64,000 nucleotides of DNA. Origin: Sulfurimonas sp. Lineage in GTDB: Bacteria; Campylobacterota; Campylobacteria; Campylobacterales; Sulfurimonadaceae. This document shows, one piece after another, positions 44,613 to 54,114 of the stretch. The position numbers and the translations under genes were made by a program. The notes beneath the pieces are model-generated. The model had not been told where the DNA came from and ran no database searches. It was given only the letters and a program-made list of their open reading frames with translations. Positions within the stretch are counted from its first letter, which is position 1, and every line of letters starts with the position of its first letter. The DNA lies in assembly GCF_028694605.1 (NCBI RefSeq), contig NZ_JAQVKP010000003.1, positions 85,481-149,480 of the forward strand, written 5' to 3'.

Positions 44613-45473
44613 TTGAAAAATATCATCGATACAATCTTTGCAAATGCCACAAGAGCTATAGCTTTTGGGGTTTTGTTGCTTTTGGCATGGATATTTACGG
44701 TACTATTTGAACACTCGCTAGAGTCGCTCCAAGCATTTGGATTTGACTTTATTCTTGAGGACAAATGGGCACCAAACCTAGAAAAATTTGGTGCGCTTCC
44801 TGCCATCTACGGCTCTGTTGTATCCACTTTTTTAGCCATGGTTTTGGCTGTTCCCGTGGCAATGGGTATCGCAATTTTTTTAAGCGAGATAGCACACGCA
44901 AAGCTTAAAACTCCGGTAGGTATCTCCATAGAACTTCTTGCTGCCATTCCTTCTGTCATCTACGGTATGTGGGGGCTTTTTTACTTTGTGCCTATCATCC
45001 GCGATGTATTTGGCGGCGTTGGTATCAGTATGCTTACCGCCGGAATCGTACTCTCAATCATGATACTTCCTTTTATGGCGGCAGTCACTCGTGATGCTAT
45101 GAACACGACACCCGACATCCTAAAAGAGTCTGCTTATGCGCTCGGAGCGACAAAATGGGATGTCATTAAAGATGTTGTCATCCCCTACGCAAAATCCGGA
45201 ATCATAGGTTCGTTTATCCTAGCACTTGGACGTGCTATCGGTGAAACAATGGCAGTTACGTTTGTTATGGGAAATGTCCATAAAATTTCAACAAATCTTA
45301 CAGAACCTGCAACTTCTATTCCCGTTGCACTTGCAAATGAGTTTGCCGAAGCAGACAGCGACCTTTACTACTCATCGCTTTTTGAGTTGGCACTTATACT
45401 TCTTGTTGTGAGTTTTGTAATCATCTCAATCGCAAAATTCTATTTTTTACGTAGAAAAAGGGTAGGACAATGA
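44613..45473 (+). CDS. pstC: Phosphate ABC transporter permease PstC
   Basis: This 286-residue inner-membrane permease forms the phosphate channel with PstA. Six hydrophobic helices are seen, the first at about 10-31. The coupling loop region reads ESAYALGATKWDVIKDVVIPYAKSGIIGSFILALGRAIGETMAV, which contains the ABC-permease EAA motif. The TTG at 44613 is chosen: AGGAG lies six bases before it, and the proposed -10 box (44581-44586) overlaps the alternative TTG at 44586. Its stop codon overlaps the pstA start as ATGA. The permease identity is secure. Confidence 0.95.
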   Translation: MKNIIDTIFANATRAIAFGVLLLLAWIFTVLFEHSLESLQAFGFDFILEDKWAPNLEKFGALPAIYGSVVSTFLAMVLAVPVAMGIAIFLSEIAHAKLKTPVGISIELLAAIPSVIYGMWGLFYFVPIIRDVFGGVGISMLTAGIVLSIMILPFMAAVTRDAMNTTPDILKESAYALGATKWDVIKDVVIPYAKSGIIGSFILALGRAIGETMAVTFVMGNVHKISTNLTEPATSIPVALANEFAEADSDLYYSSLFELALILLVVSFVIISIAKFYFLRRKRVGQ

Positions 45474-46312
45474 CACATACGCAAAAAAGAATTTTTACAA
45501 GTCAAGTCGTTATGGTTCTCTCAACTGCTTCTGCCGTTGTCGGGATTGGATTTTTGTTTTGGATTTTGGGTGTTTTGATTATCAACGGTGTTGATGCGCT
45601 CACTCTTACGATTTTCACGACAGAGGGAACACCTCCGGGAAGCGGCAGCGGCGGACTTAAACATGCACTTGTCGGGCAGCTCATGTTAGTTTTTTATGCT
45701 TCCATGTTTGGTGTTCCGCTTGGTGTCTTGGCGGGAACTTACCTTAGCGAGTACAGCCAAAAATCAAAAATAGGCGAGATGATTCGTGATATCTCAGACA
45801 TTATGATGAGCGCACCAAGTATTGTTATCGGGGCATTTGTATATGCGATTGTTGTTGCACCGATGGGGCATTTCAGCGGATGGGCCGGCTCTATCGCTCT
45901 TACTATCATCATGCTCCCTATCGTCCTAAGAACAACAGACGATATGCTCCAACTTGTGCCATCTACTCTCAGAGAGGCCGCATTCGCCCTTGGAGCGCCA
46001 AAATATAAGGTAATTTTGCAAGTCGTTTACCGTGGAGCAAAAGCAGGTATTCTTACTGGGATTCTTCTTGCCGTTGCACGTGTGGGCGGAGAGACTGCAC
46101 CGCTGCTGTTTACATCGTTTAATGACAACTTCTTAAACATGGATATGATGCAGCCTGTGGCTTCACTTACGGTAACTATGTACAACTATGCGACAAGCCC
46201 TTATGAAGATTGGCAAAAACTTGGATGGGCGGCAGCGTTTATCTTGAGTATGTTCATTTTAGCAATCAACATACTCGGAAGATTGATTTTATTAAAGAAA
46301 AAGGTTAAATAA
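45470..46312 (+). CDS. pstA: Phosphate ABC transporter permease PstA
   Basis: This 280-residue protein is the second phosphate permease. Six membrane helices are evident, and the cytoplasmic coupling motif reads [48 protein letters not shown]. The [10 protein letters not shown] segment and [12 protein letters not shown] are typical PstA. It overlaps pstC by four bases and its stop codon overlaps the pstB start by one base, so the three are translationally coupled. Confidence 0.96.
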   Translation: MTHTQKRIFTSQVVMVLSTASAVVGIGFLFWILGVLIINGVDALTLTIFTTEGTPPGSGSGGLKHALVGQLMLVFYASMFGVPLGVLAGTYLSEYSQKSKIGEMIRDISDIMMSAPSIVIGAFVYAIVVAPMGHFSGWAGSIALTIIMLPIVLRTTDDMLQLVPSTLREAAFALGAPKYKVILQVVYRGAKAGILTGILLAVARVGGETAPLLFTSFNDNFLNMDMMQPVASLTVTMYNYATSPYEDWQKLGWAAAFILSMFILAINILGRLILLKKKVK

Positions 46313-47097
46313 TGGCGACTATCGTAGAAATAACGGAAGAAAAAGCACTTGAGGTAAAAAATTTTGAGTTTACCTACGCCGGGGCAGATGTGCCGAGTGT
46401 AAAAAAACTTGATATGCCCGTAGCAAAAAACAGCATCACAGCACTTATCGGACCTTCAGGATGCGGAAAGACAACACTGCTTAGAAGCTTTAACCGCATG
46501 CACGACCTCTATCCCGGTAACAAATATGAAGGCGAGATTCTCTTTAAAGAGAGAAATATCCTGCTTCCAAAAGAGGATTTGATACGCTTAAGAATCCAAA
46601 TCGGGATGATTTTTCAAAAACCGACTGCTTTTCCAATGAGTATCTTTGACAATGTTGCCTATGGTCTGAGACTTCAAGGACTTAAAAACAAAACCGAACT
46701 TAAAGACAGAGTAGAAAAAGCACTGCAAGATGCAGCGATTTGGAATGAGGTCAAAGACAGACTTACCCATGATGCAAACGGACTCTCAGGCGGACAACAG
46801 CAAAGACTTTGCATCGCCAGAGCCGTTGCCGTAGAGCCAGAAGTGCTCCTTTTTGATGAACCGACTTCCGCACTCGACCCTATCTCGACAGGCGGTATCG
46901 AAGAGCTGATTGTACAGCTTAGAGAAAGGGTTTCTATCATCATCGTTACGCACAACATGCAACAAGCTGCACGTGTGAGCGACTATACAGGCTTTATGTA
47001 CTTAGGCGAACTTATAGAACTCGGACGCACGGAAGAGCTTTTTGTTACGCCACGAGAAAAGCTTACAGAAGAGTATATAACCGGAAAATTCGGTTGA
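46312..47097 (+). CDS. pstB: Phosphate ABC transporter ATPase PstB
   Basis: This 261-residue ATPase drives phosphate uptake. Walker [24 protein letters not shown] lies near residues 46-68 and shows the NRM-DL segment diagnostic for PstB. The signature is [14 protein letters not shown] near 159, Walker [14 protein letters not shown] near 179, and the switch His in [15 protein letters not shown]. Length is standard. It ends 44 bases before phoU on the same strand. Confidence 0.98.
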   Translation: MATIVEITEEKALEVKNFEFTYAGADVPSVKKLDMPVAKNSITALIGPSGCGKTTLLRSFNRMHDLYPGNKYEGEILFKERNILLPKEDLIRLRIQIGMIFQKPTAFPMSIFDNVAYGLRLQGLKNKTELKDRVEKALQDAAIWNEVKDRLTHDANGLSGGQQQRLCIARAVAVEPEVLLFDEPTSALDPISTGGIEELIVQLRERVSIIIVTHNMQQAARVSDYTGFMYLGELIELGRTEELFVTPREKLTEEYITGKFG

Positions 47098-47141
47098 TAA
47101 CAACACAGAAAATTTATGAAATAAATTAAAGGAAAGAAAAC

Positions 47142-47813
47142 ATGGGATCAAAATATCATGAAAAAGTAAGTAACATCAAAACAAAACTCTCACTTATCTT
47201 AGCAGATATCGTAACGGCAAATGAACTTGCACTTGAGGCATTTAAAACTTTGGACTTTACAAAATTCAAAGAAGCAGAGACTATTTTAAGCAAAATAGGG
47301 ATGAAAGCGGATGAAGTTGATAATGAAATCATCAAAGCATTTGCTCTTTTTGGACCGGAGGCAAATGAGCTTCGTTTCCTCATCGCTTTTTTAAAGATGA
47401 CAAACGAACTTGTTGGCATCGGCGACAATATCAAGAAGTATGCACGCCGCATGAACGAACACTTGCATAGCCAGTGCAATCTTGAAGAGTTTAAGTCAAG
47501 CATAATTCTGCTACATAAAAGCAGTCTCAATGCCCTTAAATACATCCTTGAGTGCTTTGGCGACCTGCACGCATGCAGCTATGAGGACAGCTACAGAAAA
47601 GTTCTTGTTGAAGAGAGCATCAATGATGATTTGTTTGCTGTTTTGGAAAAAGAGCTTCTTAGCAAAGTCATAGAAGAAAAAGAGCTGTCGGTCGATTATG
47701 TCAAAGTGCTTGGAACGCTCAGAAAACTAGAGCGTTCATGTGACAGAAGCGTAAACATCGCCAACCTTATGATGTACGCAGAACAAGGCGGAGAGATTCA
47801 GCTTTTCAAGTAA
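47142..47813 (+). CDS. phoU: PhoU-family phosphate-uptake regulator
   Basis: This 223-residue protein is helical throughout and consists of two PhoU-like three-helix bundles with metal-binding-type acidic segments (AEPILSKIG-like AETILSKIGMKADEVDNEI in the first). PhoU normally links the Pst transporter to the PhoR-type sensor kinase and represses the regulon when phosphate is plentiful. It lies directly after pstB with AAAGGAAAG as ribosome-binding site. The sequence is less conserved than typical PhoU but length, layout and neighbourhood agree. The kinase and regulator of the regulon are not in this window. Confidence 0.88.
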   Translation: MGSKYHEKVSNIKTKLSLILADIVTANELALEAFKTLDFTKFKEAETILSKIGMKADEVDNEIIKAFALFGPEANELRFLIAFLKMTNELVGIGDNIKKYARRMNEHLHSQCNLEEFKSSIILLHKSSLNALKYILECFGDLHACSYEDSYRKVLVEESINDDLFAVLEKELLSKVIEEKELSVDYVKVLGTLRKLERSCDRSVNIANLMMYAEQGGEIQLFK

Positions 47814-47899
47814 TTGCCTAAAATTTAATCAATTATTTTTTATGTTTCTTGCTTGATTTTGGATATACTACACGCTATAAAATTTTTAGGAGAGACCTA

Positions 47900-49330
47900 A
47901 TGGGAAAATTTGTAAACAATATAGAAGAATTTTTTTCTTTCTGTAAAGAAAATGATGTTAAATATGTAGATTTGAGATTTACTGACTTAAAAGGGACATG
48001 GCACCATGTTACTTACAGAATGAGCGCTGTAAATGAAGGAAACTTGACAAACGGTTTCCCTTTTGACGGTTCTTCTATCGAAAAATGGCAGCCGATTAAC
48101 AAGTCTGACATGATTTTAAAAGCAGATGTTCCGACGGCGTTTTTAGATCCTTTCACAGCTGATCCTACTATCATTATTTTCTGTGATGTTTACGATATCT
48201 ACAAAGGTCGCATGTATGAAAAATGCCCTCGCTCTATCGCAAAAGCAACGCTTAAGCATGCAGAGTCTCTAGGAATTGCTGATGCTGCATACTTTGGTCC
48301 TGAAAACGAGTTCTTTGTTTTTGATGACGTAAGAATTATCGACAACATGAACGAAGCAGGATACAGAATCGACACTGAAGAGGGTGATTGGAACTCAAAC
48401 ACTCACTATGCGGACGGCTACAACACAGGTCACAGAGGCGGTGTAAAAGGCGGTTACTTCCCAGTAGCTCCGATTGACACGATGGTTGATTTGAGAGCGG
48501 AGATGATGGATGTACTAGAGCAAGTCGGTCTTGAAGTAGTACTCGGTCACCACGAAGTTGCACAAGGTCAAGGCGAAATCGGTATCGTTTTCTCTGACAT
48601 CGTAGGAGCAGCAGACAATGTTCAAAAACTAAAATATGTTGTAAAAATGGTAGCTCACCTAAACGGTAAAACTGCTACATTTATGCCAAAGCCTCTTTTT
48701 GGAGACAACGGAAACGGTATGCACGTTCACCAATCACTATGGAAAGAGGGCAAAAACCTTTTCTACAAAGAGGGTAACTATGCCAACCTTTCAGAGATGG
48801 CTCTTCACTATGCAGGTGGAATTTTCCAACACGCAAAAGCAGTTGCTGCACTTACAAACCCGTCAACAAACTCTTATAAGAGACTTATCCCAGGGTTTGA
48901 AGCACCTTCAATCCTTACATACTCTATGCAAAACCGCTCTGCATCTTGCCGTATTCCGTACGGTGCAGGCGAGAAAGCTACTCGTATAGAGATGAGATTC
49001 CCTGACTCAACTTCATGCCCATACCTTGCATTCTCTGCAATGATGATGGCAGGACTTGACGGTATCAAAAACAAAACTATTCCTGCCGGACCAATGGATG
49101 AGGATTTATTTGAACTTACTCTTGATGAGATTCGTGAAAAAGGTATCCAACAAATGCCACACACTTTAAGAGAAGCTACTGAAGCGCTTATCGCCGACAA
49201 TGACTTCTTAAAGCCTGTATTTACAGATACATTCATCCAAGACTATCAACACTACATGTTTGAGAGACAAATCTGGCCGGATGAGAGCCGCCCGACAGCT
49301 TACGAGTTTAAAACAACTTACAGCTGCTAA
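47900..49330 (+). CDS. glnA: Glutamine synthetase, type I
   Basis: This 476-residue enzyme forms glutamine from glutamate, ammonia and ATP. The beta-grasp N-terminus ([17 protein letters not shown]), latch and catalytic [11 protein letters not shown] (about 135-145), [12 protein letters not shown] (about 210-221), [10 protein letters not shown] and [11 protein letters not shown] are present. The adenylylation region near 390-405 reads [12 protein letters not shown], without the Tyr-bearing NLYDLP motif, so control by adenylylation is doubtful. The ATG at 47900 is chosen because AGGAGAG lies just upstream; a reading from 47849 would run across the candidate promoter. A TTGATT-N17-TATAAA promoter (47853-47881) or a TATACT at 47864 may serve. 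Confidence 0.97.
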   Translation: MGKFVNNIEEFFSFCKENDVKYVDLRFTDLKGTWHHVTYRMSAVNEGNLTNGFPFDGSSIEKWQPINKSDMILKADVPTAFLDPFTADPTIIIFCDVYDIYKGRMYEKCPRSIAKATLKHAESLGIADAAYFGPENEFFVFDDVRIIDNMNEAGYRIDTEEGDWNSNTHYADGYNTGHRGGVKGGYFPVAPIDTMVDLRAEMMDVLEQVGLEVVLGHHEVAQGQGEIGIVFSDIVGAADNVQKLKYVVKMVAHLNGKTATFMPKPLFGDNGNGMHVHQSLWKEGKNLFYKEGNYANLSEMALHYAGGIFQHAKAVAALTNPSTNSYKRLIPGFEAPSILTYSMQNRSASCRIPYGAGEKATRIEMRFPDSTSCPYLAFSAMMMAGLDGIKNKTIPAGPMDEDLFELTLDEIREKGIQQMPHTLREATEALIADNDFLKPVFTDTFIQDYQHYMFERQIWPDESRPTAYEFKTTYSC

Positions 49331-49333
49331 AAA

Positions 49334-49354
49334 TATCCCGCGAAATGCGGGATA
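49334..49354 (+). terminator. Terminator-like hairpin after glnA
   Basis: TATCCCGC and GCGGGATA form a perfect eight-pair stem with a five-base loop directly after the glnA stop codon. No T-run follows, so it may be a 3' stabiliser rather than a true intrinsic terminator. Confidence 0.55.
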
Positions 49355-49414
49355 CACACAATCACTTCTCCCTAAATCCTCTTTAAAAAAAACAATCACT
49401 AATCACAAATTCGC

Positions 49415-49420
49415 TATAAT
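49415..49420 (+). promoter_or_regulatory. -10 box for leuA
   Basis: A perfect TATAAT in the glnA-leuA gap lies 58 bases before the leuA ATG. The transcript leader would be about 50 bases and holds a weak AAATAAC/GTTATTT stem; no leader peptide with leucine codons is evident. Confidence 0.5.
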
Positions 49421-49478
49421 TGCGCAAAATAACAGTATGTAAGAGTGCGTTATTTAATTTCAAGTTTAAAGGTATATT

Positions 49479-51137
49479 ATGAAAAATATTCCGCATGGGA
49501 AGTATCGTCCCTATCCAAAAATAGATTTGCCAAATAGAAATTGGCCAAATAACAGCATAACAAAAGCTCCTAAATGGTGCAGTGTTGACTTGCGTGACGG
49601 CAATCAGGCACTTATCAACCCTATGGACATGAACAAAAAACTTGAACTATTTGCACTCTTACTCAAAATCGGATTTAAAGAGATAGAAGTCGGTTTTCCC
49701 TCTGCTTCAAAAGTAGAGTTTGAATTTTTACGCCGTTTGGTTAATGACAAGCTTATCCCTGATGATGTAACGGTTCAAGTGTTGGTTCAAGCAAGAGAAC
49801 ACTTGATAGCAAGAACCTTTGAAGCGTTGCAAGGTGTCAAAAAGGCTACTGTGCATCTTTACAACTCGACTTCCGTTGCTCAAAGAAAGATAGTTTTCAA
49901 AAAATCAAAAGAGGAGATTATAGCTCTTGCCCTAGAGGGTGTTGATATGGTTAAGAAGTACGAAGCAAAGCATGACGGAGAGATATTTTTAGAGTATTCA
50001 CCGGAGAGTTTTACGGGTACAGAGCTTGCATTCGCGGCGGAAATTTCAAATGCAGTCACTGCACGATGGGGTATAAGCGATAGCCGCAAAGTGATTATCA
50101 ACTTGCCTGCAACCGTCGAGATGGCAACACCAAATGTCTATGCAGACCAGATTGAGTGGATGAGCGCGCACTTGGACAACCGTGAAAATGTCATTATCTC
50201 AACCCATACGCATAACGACAGAGGAACAAGCGTGGCAGCAACGGAGCTTGCACTTTTAGCGGGAGCAGACAGAGTTGAGGGAACGCTTTTATGCAACGGA
50301 GAGAGAACCGGAAATGTTGACATCATTACTCTTGCGCTAAATATGACAACGCAGGGAGTGGAGTCAAATCTTGACTTTAGCGACGTAAACGAAGTTTTAG
50401 ATGTTGTCGAGAGATGTACGGAAATAGAGACACACGTGCGCCATCCATACGTCGGAGAGCTTGTCTATACGGCATTTTCAGGCTCTCATCAAGACGCTAT
50501 CAACAAAGGTTTGGCATACAGAAAAGCACAAAAAGAAGTTTTTTGGGAAGTTCCGTACCTACCGATTGACCCCGAAGATGTCGGAAGAAGCTACGAGAGT
50601 ATTATCCGCATAAACTCACAATCAGGAAAAGGCGGTATCGCTTATGTTTTAGAAAAAAACTTTGGGTATCAGCTTCCAAAAGCGATGCATCCTGAAGTTG
50701 GCAAACTTGTTCAAGACGTAAGCGATAAAAAAGGACAAGAGCTGAGTGCTGATGAGATTTTAGAGATTTTCAACGAAAACTATTTCAACATAAAAGAGCA
50801 TATCTCTTTGGTTGATTTTACGGTCTCATCACTCAAAGGTATTTCAAAATGCACACTTACCTATCTCTATAACGGAGTTGAGATTGTTGCACAGGGCGAG
50901 GGCAACGGACCCGTTGACGCGTGCAAAGATGCATTGATGAAAGATTATAAAAACAGTTTTACGATTAACTCCTACTTTGAGCACTCTTTTGGCAACAAAA
51001 GCTCTGCAAAAGCAATAGCCTACATAGAGATAGAGACAAAAACAACGCTTTCATGTTTTGGTGTGGGGGCAGATACAGACATAGCAACCGCCTCAGTCAA
51101 AGCTCTTTTCTGCGCACTCAACAGAGCATTTCATTGA
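49479..51137 (+). CDS. leuA: 2-isopropylmalate synthase (long form)
   Basis: This 552-residue enzyme condenses 2-oxoisovalerate with acetyl-CoA, the first step of leucine synthesis. The catalytic barrel shows WCSVDLRDGNQALINPMD (about 33-50), GFPSASKVEFEF, STHTHNDRGTSVAATELALLAGADRVEGTLLCNGERTGN (about 240-278) with the metal-binding HTHND. The C-terminal LeuA dimer domain is regulatory (SVDFTVSSLKGISKCTLTY-type region, VEIVAQGEGNGPVDA). The long N-terminus and length fit the actinobacterial/alpha-type LeuA. It stands alone after glnA. Confidence 0.95.
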   Translation: MKNIPHGKYRPYPKIDLPNRNWPNNSITKAPKWCSVDLRDGNQALINPMDMNKKLELFALLLKIGFKEIEVGFPSASKVEFEFLRRLVNDKLIPDDVTVQVLVQAREHLIARTFEALQGVKKATVHLYNSTSVAQRKIVFKKSKEEIIALALEGVDMVKKYEAKHDGEIFLEYSPESFTGTELAFAAEISNAVTARWGISDSRKVIINLPATVEMATPNVYADQIEWMSAHLDNRENVIISTHTHNDRGTSVAATELALLAGADRVEGTLLCNGERTGNVDIITLALNMTTQGVESNLDFSDVNEVLDVVERCTEIETHVRHPYVGELVYTAFSGSHQDAINKGLAYRKAQKEVFWEVPYLPIDPEDVGRSYESIIRINSQSGKGGIAYVLEKNFGYQLPKAMHPEVGKLVQDVSDKKGQELSADEILEIFNENYFNIKEHISLVDFTVSSLKGISKCTLTYLYNGVEIVAQGEGNGPVDACKDALMKDYKNSFTINSYFEHSFGNKSSAKAIAYIEIETKTTLSCFGVGADTDIATASVKALFCALNRAFH

Positions 51138-51144
51138 TTAGTCC

Positions 51145-51213
51145 GCTAAAGGAAGTAAATTCCTTTAGCTTCGCTTGCCGCTGTGGCACTAAAGCTTGAC
51201 GCATAAAGCGTCA
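51145..51213 (+). terminator. Hairpins downstream of leuA
   Basis: A perfect ten-pair stem GCTAAAGGAA / TTCCTTTAGC with a five-base loop lies at 51145-51169, just after the leuA stop. A second, TGACGC / GCGTCA, is at 51197-51213. Neither has a T-run; together they may end leuA transcription. Confidence 0.5.
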
Positions 51214-51219
51214 GAATGG

Positions 51220-51361
51220 ATAATTGAGCCCTCTGAATAAATCATCTAATTAGACCCTGAATCAAGTTCAGGGTGACTGGTAGTTCGTCATTCTAACCCC
51301 ATCCGTCATTCCAAGCTTGACTTGGAATCTAGTTTATGATTTAATCAGAGGGTTCAATTAT
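51220..51361. repeat. 142-bp palindromic repeat element (MITE/REP-like)
   Basis: The ends (51220-51245 and 51336-51361) are inverted repeats of 26 bases matching at 24 positions. Inside are two perfect stem-loops with the same TCAAG/CTTGA-type five-base loop: ACCCTGAA/TTCAGGGT (51254-51274) and ATTCCAAG/CTTGGAAT (51308-51328). No coding sequence is present. The nested structure looks like a non-autonomous mobile or REP-type intergenic element. It lies at the left edge of the second restriction-modification pair. The remaining 51214-51438 gap is AT-rich and otherwise shows only a TGTCATATTTTTT element near 51376. Confidence 0.7.
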
Positions 51362-51438
51362 TTTTTATTGCAAAATGTCATATTTTTTGAGGAATTTAAA
51401 AATTTATTGTATTTTTCTCAAAAACAGATGGAAGTAAA

Positions 51439-52371
51439 ATGCAAACAAGAAATTTATTTGATTTAGCCGACAACACCTATATAGAAAGGAGGATAATGCA
51501 TAAAATGTATGACACACATAGCTTTGCTTCATCAAATTATATAAATCAAAATATCACTTCAGCATGTCATGACAATAACATATCAAATCATCTTGAATTC
51601 AAATACAATAATTTAAACAATAAAGTGTCAATCCATCAAGATGATGCTATATCATTTTTAAAAAAACTTCCTTCACAAAGCGTTGACTTAATTGTAACAG
51701 ATCCTGCATACTCTGGAATGAACAATAAGCTTAAGCTTGGAAAAGGAAGAATTGTTGGGCAATACTCACAAAAAGGTGATAAAGAAAGTAAGTGGTTTAG
51801 TGAATTTGAAGACAGTGAAGAAAACTATATAGAATTTTTATCTCAATGCAAAAGAGTTTTAAAAAAATCAACCGGGCATATTTATATAATGTTTGATTCT
51901 TATTCATTGTTAACACTAGGTAGTATTGTTAGAGATTATTTTGATATTAAAAACTTAATCACTTGGGATAAAGTTAATATCGGAATGGGACATTACTATA
52001 GAAGAAGGCACGAATATATCATCTTTGCAACCAACAACAACAACAGAAAAATAAAAAATAGAAAGTTTCCTGATGTCTGGAGATTTAAAAGAGTGCATAA
52101 CTCGGCATATCCGACTCAAAAACCTGTAGAGGTGTTTCAAGCGATGATTTATGCAAGTGCTGAAGAAAATTTTACTGTTTGTGACCCATTTTTAGGAAGT
52201 GGCTCATCTGCTATAGCGGCCATCAAAAATAGTTGTAATTTTATAGGTTGCGACATATCAAACAAGTCGATAGAAGTTGCTTCATCAAGAATTTCAAAAT
52301 ATATTGAAAGCGGAAAAGATATTATGCAAAAAAATTCAACATCGGTTGAAGAAAATATTTTTTGGGAATAA
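51439..52371 (+). CDS. Beta-class DNA methyltransferase (N6-adenine or N4-cytosine)
   Basis: This 310-residue enzyme methylates an exocyclic amino group in DNA and pairs with the following endonuclease. Motif IV stands first as TDPAYSG (Asp88-Pro-Ala-Tyr91) and the SAM-binding motif I is near the C-terminus as CDPFLGSGSSAIAA (about 247), the order of the beta class. YPTQKPVEVFQAMI precedes it as motif X. DPAY instead of DPPY is unusual; the leading Asp favours adenine-N6. GGAAG precedes the ATG by about six bases. The gene is AT-rich and separated by two bases from the endonuclease gene, which suggests joint acquisition. Confidence 0.92.
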   Translation: MQTRNLFDLADNTYIERRIMHKMYDTHSFASSNYINQNITSACHDNNISNHLEFKYNNLNNKVSIHQDDAISFLKKLPSQSVDLIVTDPAYSGMNNKLKLGKGRIVGQYSQKGDKESKWFSEFEDSEENYIEFLSQCKRVLKKSTGHIYIMFDSYSLLTLGSIVRDYFDIKNLITWDKVNIGMGHYYRRRHEYIIFATNNNNRKIKNRKFPDVWRFKRVHNSAYPTQKPVEVFQAMIYASAEENFTVCDPFLGSGSSAIAAIKNSCNFIGCDISNKSIEVASSRISKYIESGKDIMQKNSTSVEENIFWE

Positions 52372-52373
52372 CC

Positions 52374-54056
52374 ATGGCGAACCTAAGTAAAACAAAAACG
52401 CTGTTTGGATTTACATCTCCAAGAACAATAGAAAAAATTATCTCTGAAATTAAACTACTTTGTGACAACTACCAAGGTAAAAAATGGTCTGGAAGCGAAG
52501 ATATTCAATCTGCTTTTTTTAATGATTTGTATCATTCCGAATTTTATGAAGGTGATGTTTTACCGACCAATGCCGCACTAGCGGCAAGAGATAGAATTAC
52601 AAGAGCACCAAAAGCACTTGGTTTTGTGGATTTGCAACCAACCATAGAACTAACTCAGGCCGGAAAATTACTTCTTGAGAAAACAAGGATTTATGAAACA
52701 TTTACAAGGCAGTTATTAAAATTTCAACTCCCTTCACCATATCACTCTCAATCCAAAACAGTAGAATTTTCCATTCGTCCATACCTTGAGCTCATTAGAT
52801 TGGTAAAAGATTTGAAAGGCTTATCAAAAACAGAAATTGCACTTTTTTTCTTACAATTAGTCCACTATAAAGCGTATGATGTTATTGTTGAAAAGATTTT
52901 AAATTTTAGAACACAATCAAAAAATTATAGCGCTAGCAAAAAAAGATATGTTCACGAATGCTTTGCCGATGAAATTACCAAAATATTTCATGAAGAGATT
53001 AAAGACAAAAAACTAAAAACAAGAGAAAGCAATGATGCTTCATTAAAAAAATTTATCAAAACAAAGCAAGCAAACATGAGAGATTATGCAGATGCGTTTA
53101 CCAGATATATTAGAGCAACTGAACTTATAACATTTGAAAAAAGAACATTTAGGCTAATCATATCTCCCCAAAAAATTCAAGAAGTAGATTTTTTACTAAA
53201 AACAACTCCTAGAAAACCTTCCGTTTTTAAAACATTAGATGAATTTAAAAAATATATTTTTAATCCCTATTCAATAAAGCTTTTCTCAGATAACAGAGAA
53301 CTTTTAACGGAAAAATTAACAACTCTTGGCGTAGGAAAAATTGATGAATTGACTGATATTGAAATTCTTAAAAACAGACTTGAAGAGCTAGAAGCTTCAA
53401 TTAAGAAAAAAAATATTGAAGACAAAAAAAGAGAGTTAAAAGAAAACAAGGAACTTCCTGAGATTATTGCTGTTTTTGAGCAGATTAGAAAAAAAGAAAT
53501 ACCTGATTCACCCCTATTTTTGGAGTGGAATATTTGGCGTTCATTTGTTATGTTAAATCATGCAAAGCGAATTGATGGCAATTTTATTATGGATATTGAT
53601 GGTATGCCGCTAAATACGGCACCTGGAAATAGACCAGATATAGAGATTGAGTTTGAAAATTTTGCTTTAATCGGTGAAGTTACTTTATCATCAGGCGCAA
53701 CGCAATTTAAAATGGAAGGGGATTCAGTCCCTAGACACTACGGTAACGCACTAAGAGAATTTAAAAAAGATGTGTACTGTATTTTTATTGCACCCAATAT
53801 TCACAACGGATGCTTGGCTCATTTTTTCAATCTAAACAGATTAAATACAAAACACTATGGCGGAAAAACAAAAATTATTCCACTAAAATTGGAAAAATTT
53901 ATAGAATTTTTAAATGTTGGAATATCCTCTAAATTTTCGGATTCTAATAAAATGAAAAATTGGCTAGAAAATCAATGGCTCTTAAATCAAACAATTGATG
54001 ATGAAGAGCTATGGAACAATGAAATAGAAAAAAGTTTAACTAAATGGGCTTCCTAA
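52374..54056 (+). CDS. AlwI-family type II restriction endonuclease
   Basis: This 560-residue protein matches the AlwI/MlyI/BspD6I family of type IIS endonucleases and nickases, which cut a few bases away from an asymmetric site. The N-terminal winged-helix region (FGFTSPRTIEKI, YHSEFYEGDVLPTNAALAARDRITRAPKALGF) and SKTEIALFFLQLVHYKAYD are family features. The nuclease core near 420-440 reads NRPDIEIEFENFALIGEVTLSSG, where the Lys of PD-(D/E)XK is a Thr. A Glu/Lys-rich helical linker lies at about 320-370. The ATG at 52374 follows the methyltransferase stop by two bases. The recognition site cannot be stated; AlwI itself cuts at GGATC. Confidence 0.88.
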   Translation: MANLSKTKTLFGFTSPRTIEKIISEIKLLCDNYQGKKWSGSEDIQSAFFNDLYHSEFYEGDVLPTNAALAARDRITRAPKALGFVDLQPTIELTQAGKLLLEKTRIYETFTRQLLKFQLPSPYHSQSKTVEFSIRPYLELIRLVKDLKGLSKTEIALFFLQLVHYKAYDVIVEKILNFRTQSKNYSASKKRYVHECFADEITKIFHEEIKDKKLKTRESNDASLKKFIKTKQANMRDYADAFTRYIRATELITFEKRTFRLIISPQKIQEVDFLLKTTPRKPSVFKTLDEFKKYIFNPYSIKLFSDNRELLTEKLTTLGVGKIDELTDIEILKNRLEELEASIKKKNIEDKKRELKENKELPEIIAVFEQIRKKEIPDSPLFLEWNIWRSFVMLNHAKRIDGNFIMDIDGMPLNTAPGNRPDIEIEFENFALIGEVTLSSGATQFKMEGDSVPRHYGNALREFKKDVYCIFIAPNIHNGCLAHFFNLNRLNTKHYGGKTKIIPLKLEKFIEFLNVGISSKFSDSNKMKNWLENQWLLNQTIDDEELWNNEIEKSLTKWAS

Positions 54057-54080
54057 AATAATAATCAAAAAACATTATGC

Positions 54081-54086
54081 TACAAT
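54081..54086 (+). promoter_or_regulatory. Extended -10 box for the cytochrome gene
   Basis: TATGCTACAAT places a TACAAT hexamer, preceded by TGC, 29 bases before the cytochrome ATG. AAAGGA serves as ribosome-binding site. Confidence 0.5.
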
Positions 54087-54114
54087 CTAACACTACAAAA
54101 TAAAGGATTCTGTT

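Noticed and set aside
47849..47899. A longer glnA N-terminus starting at 47849.
   Set aside because: The extra residues overlap promoter-like DNA and the ribosome-binding site AGGAGAG; the ATG at 47900 gives the family start.
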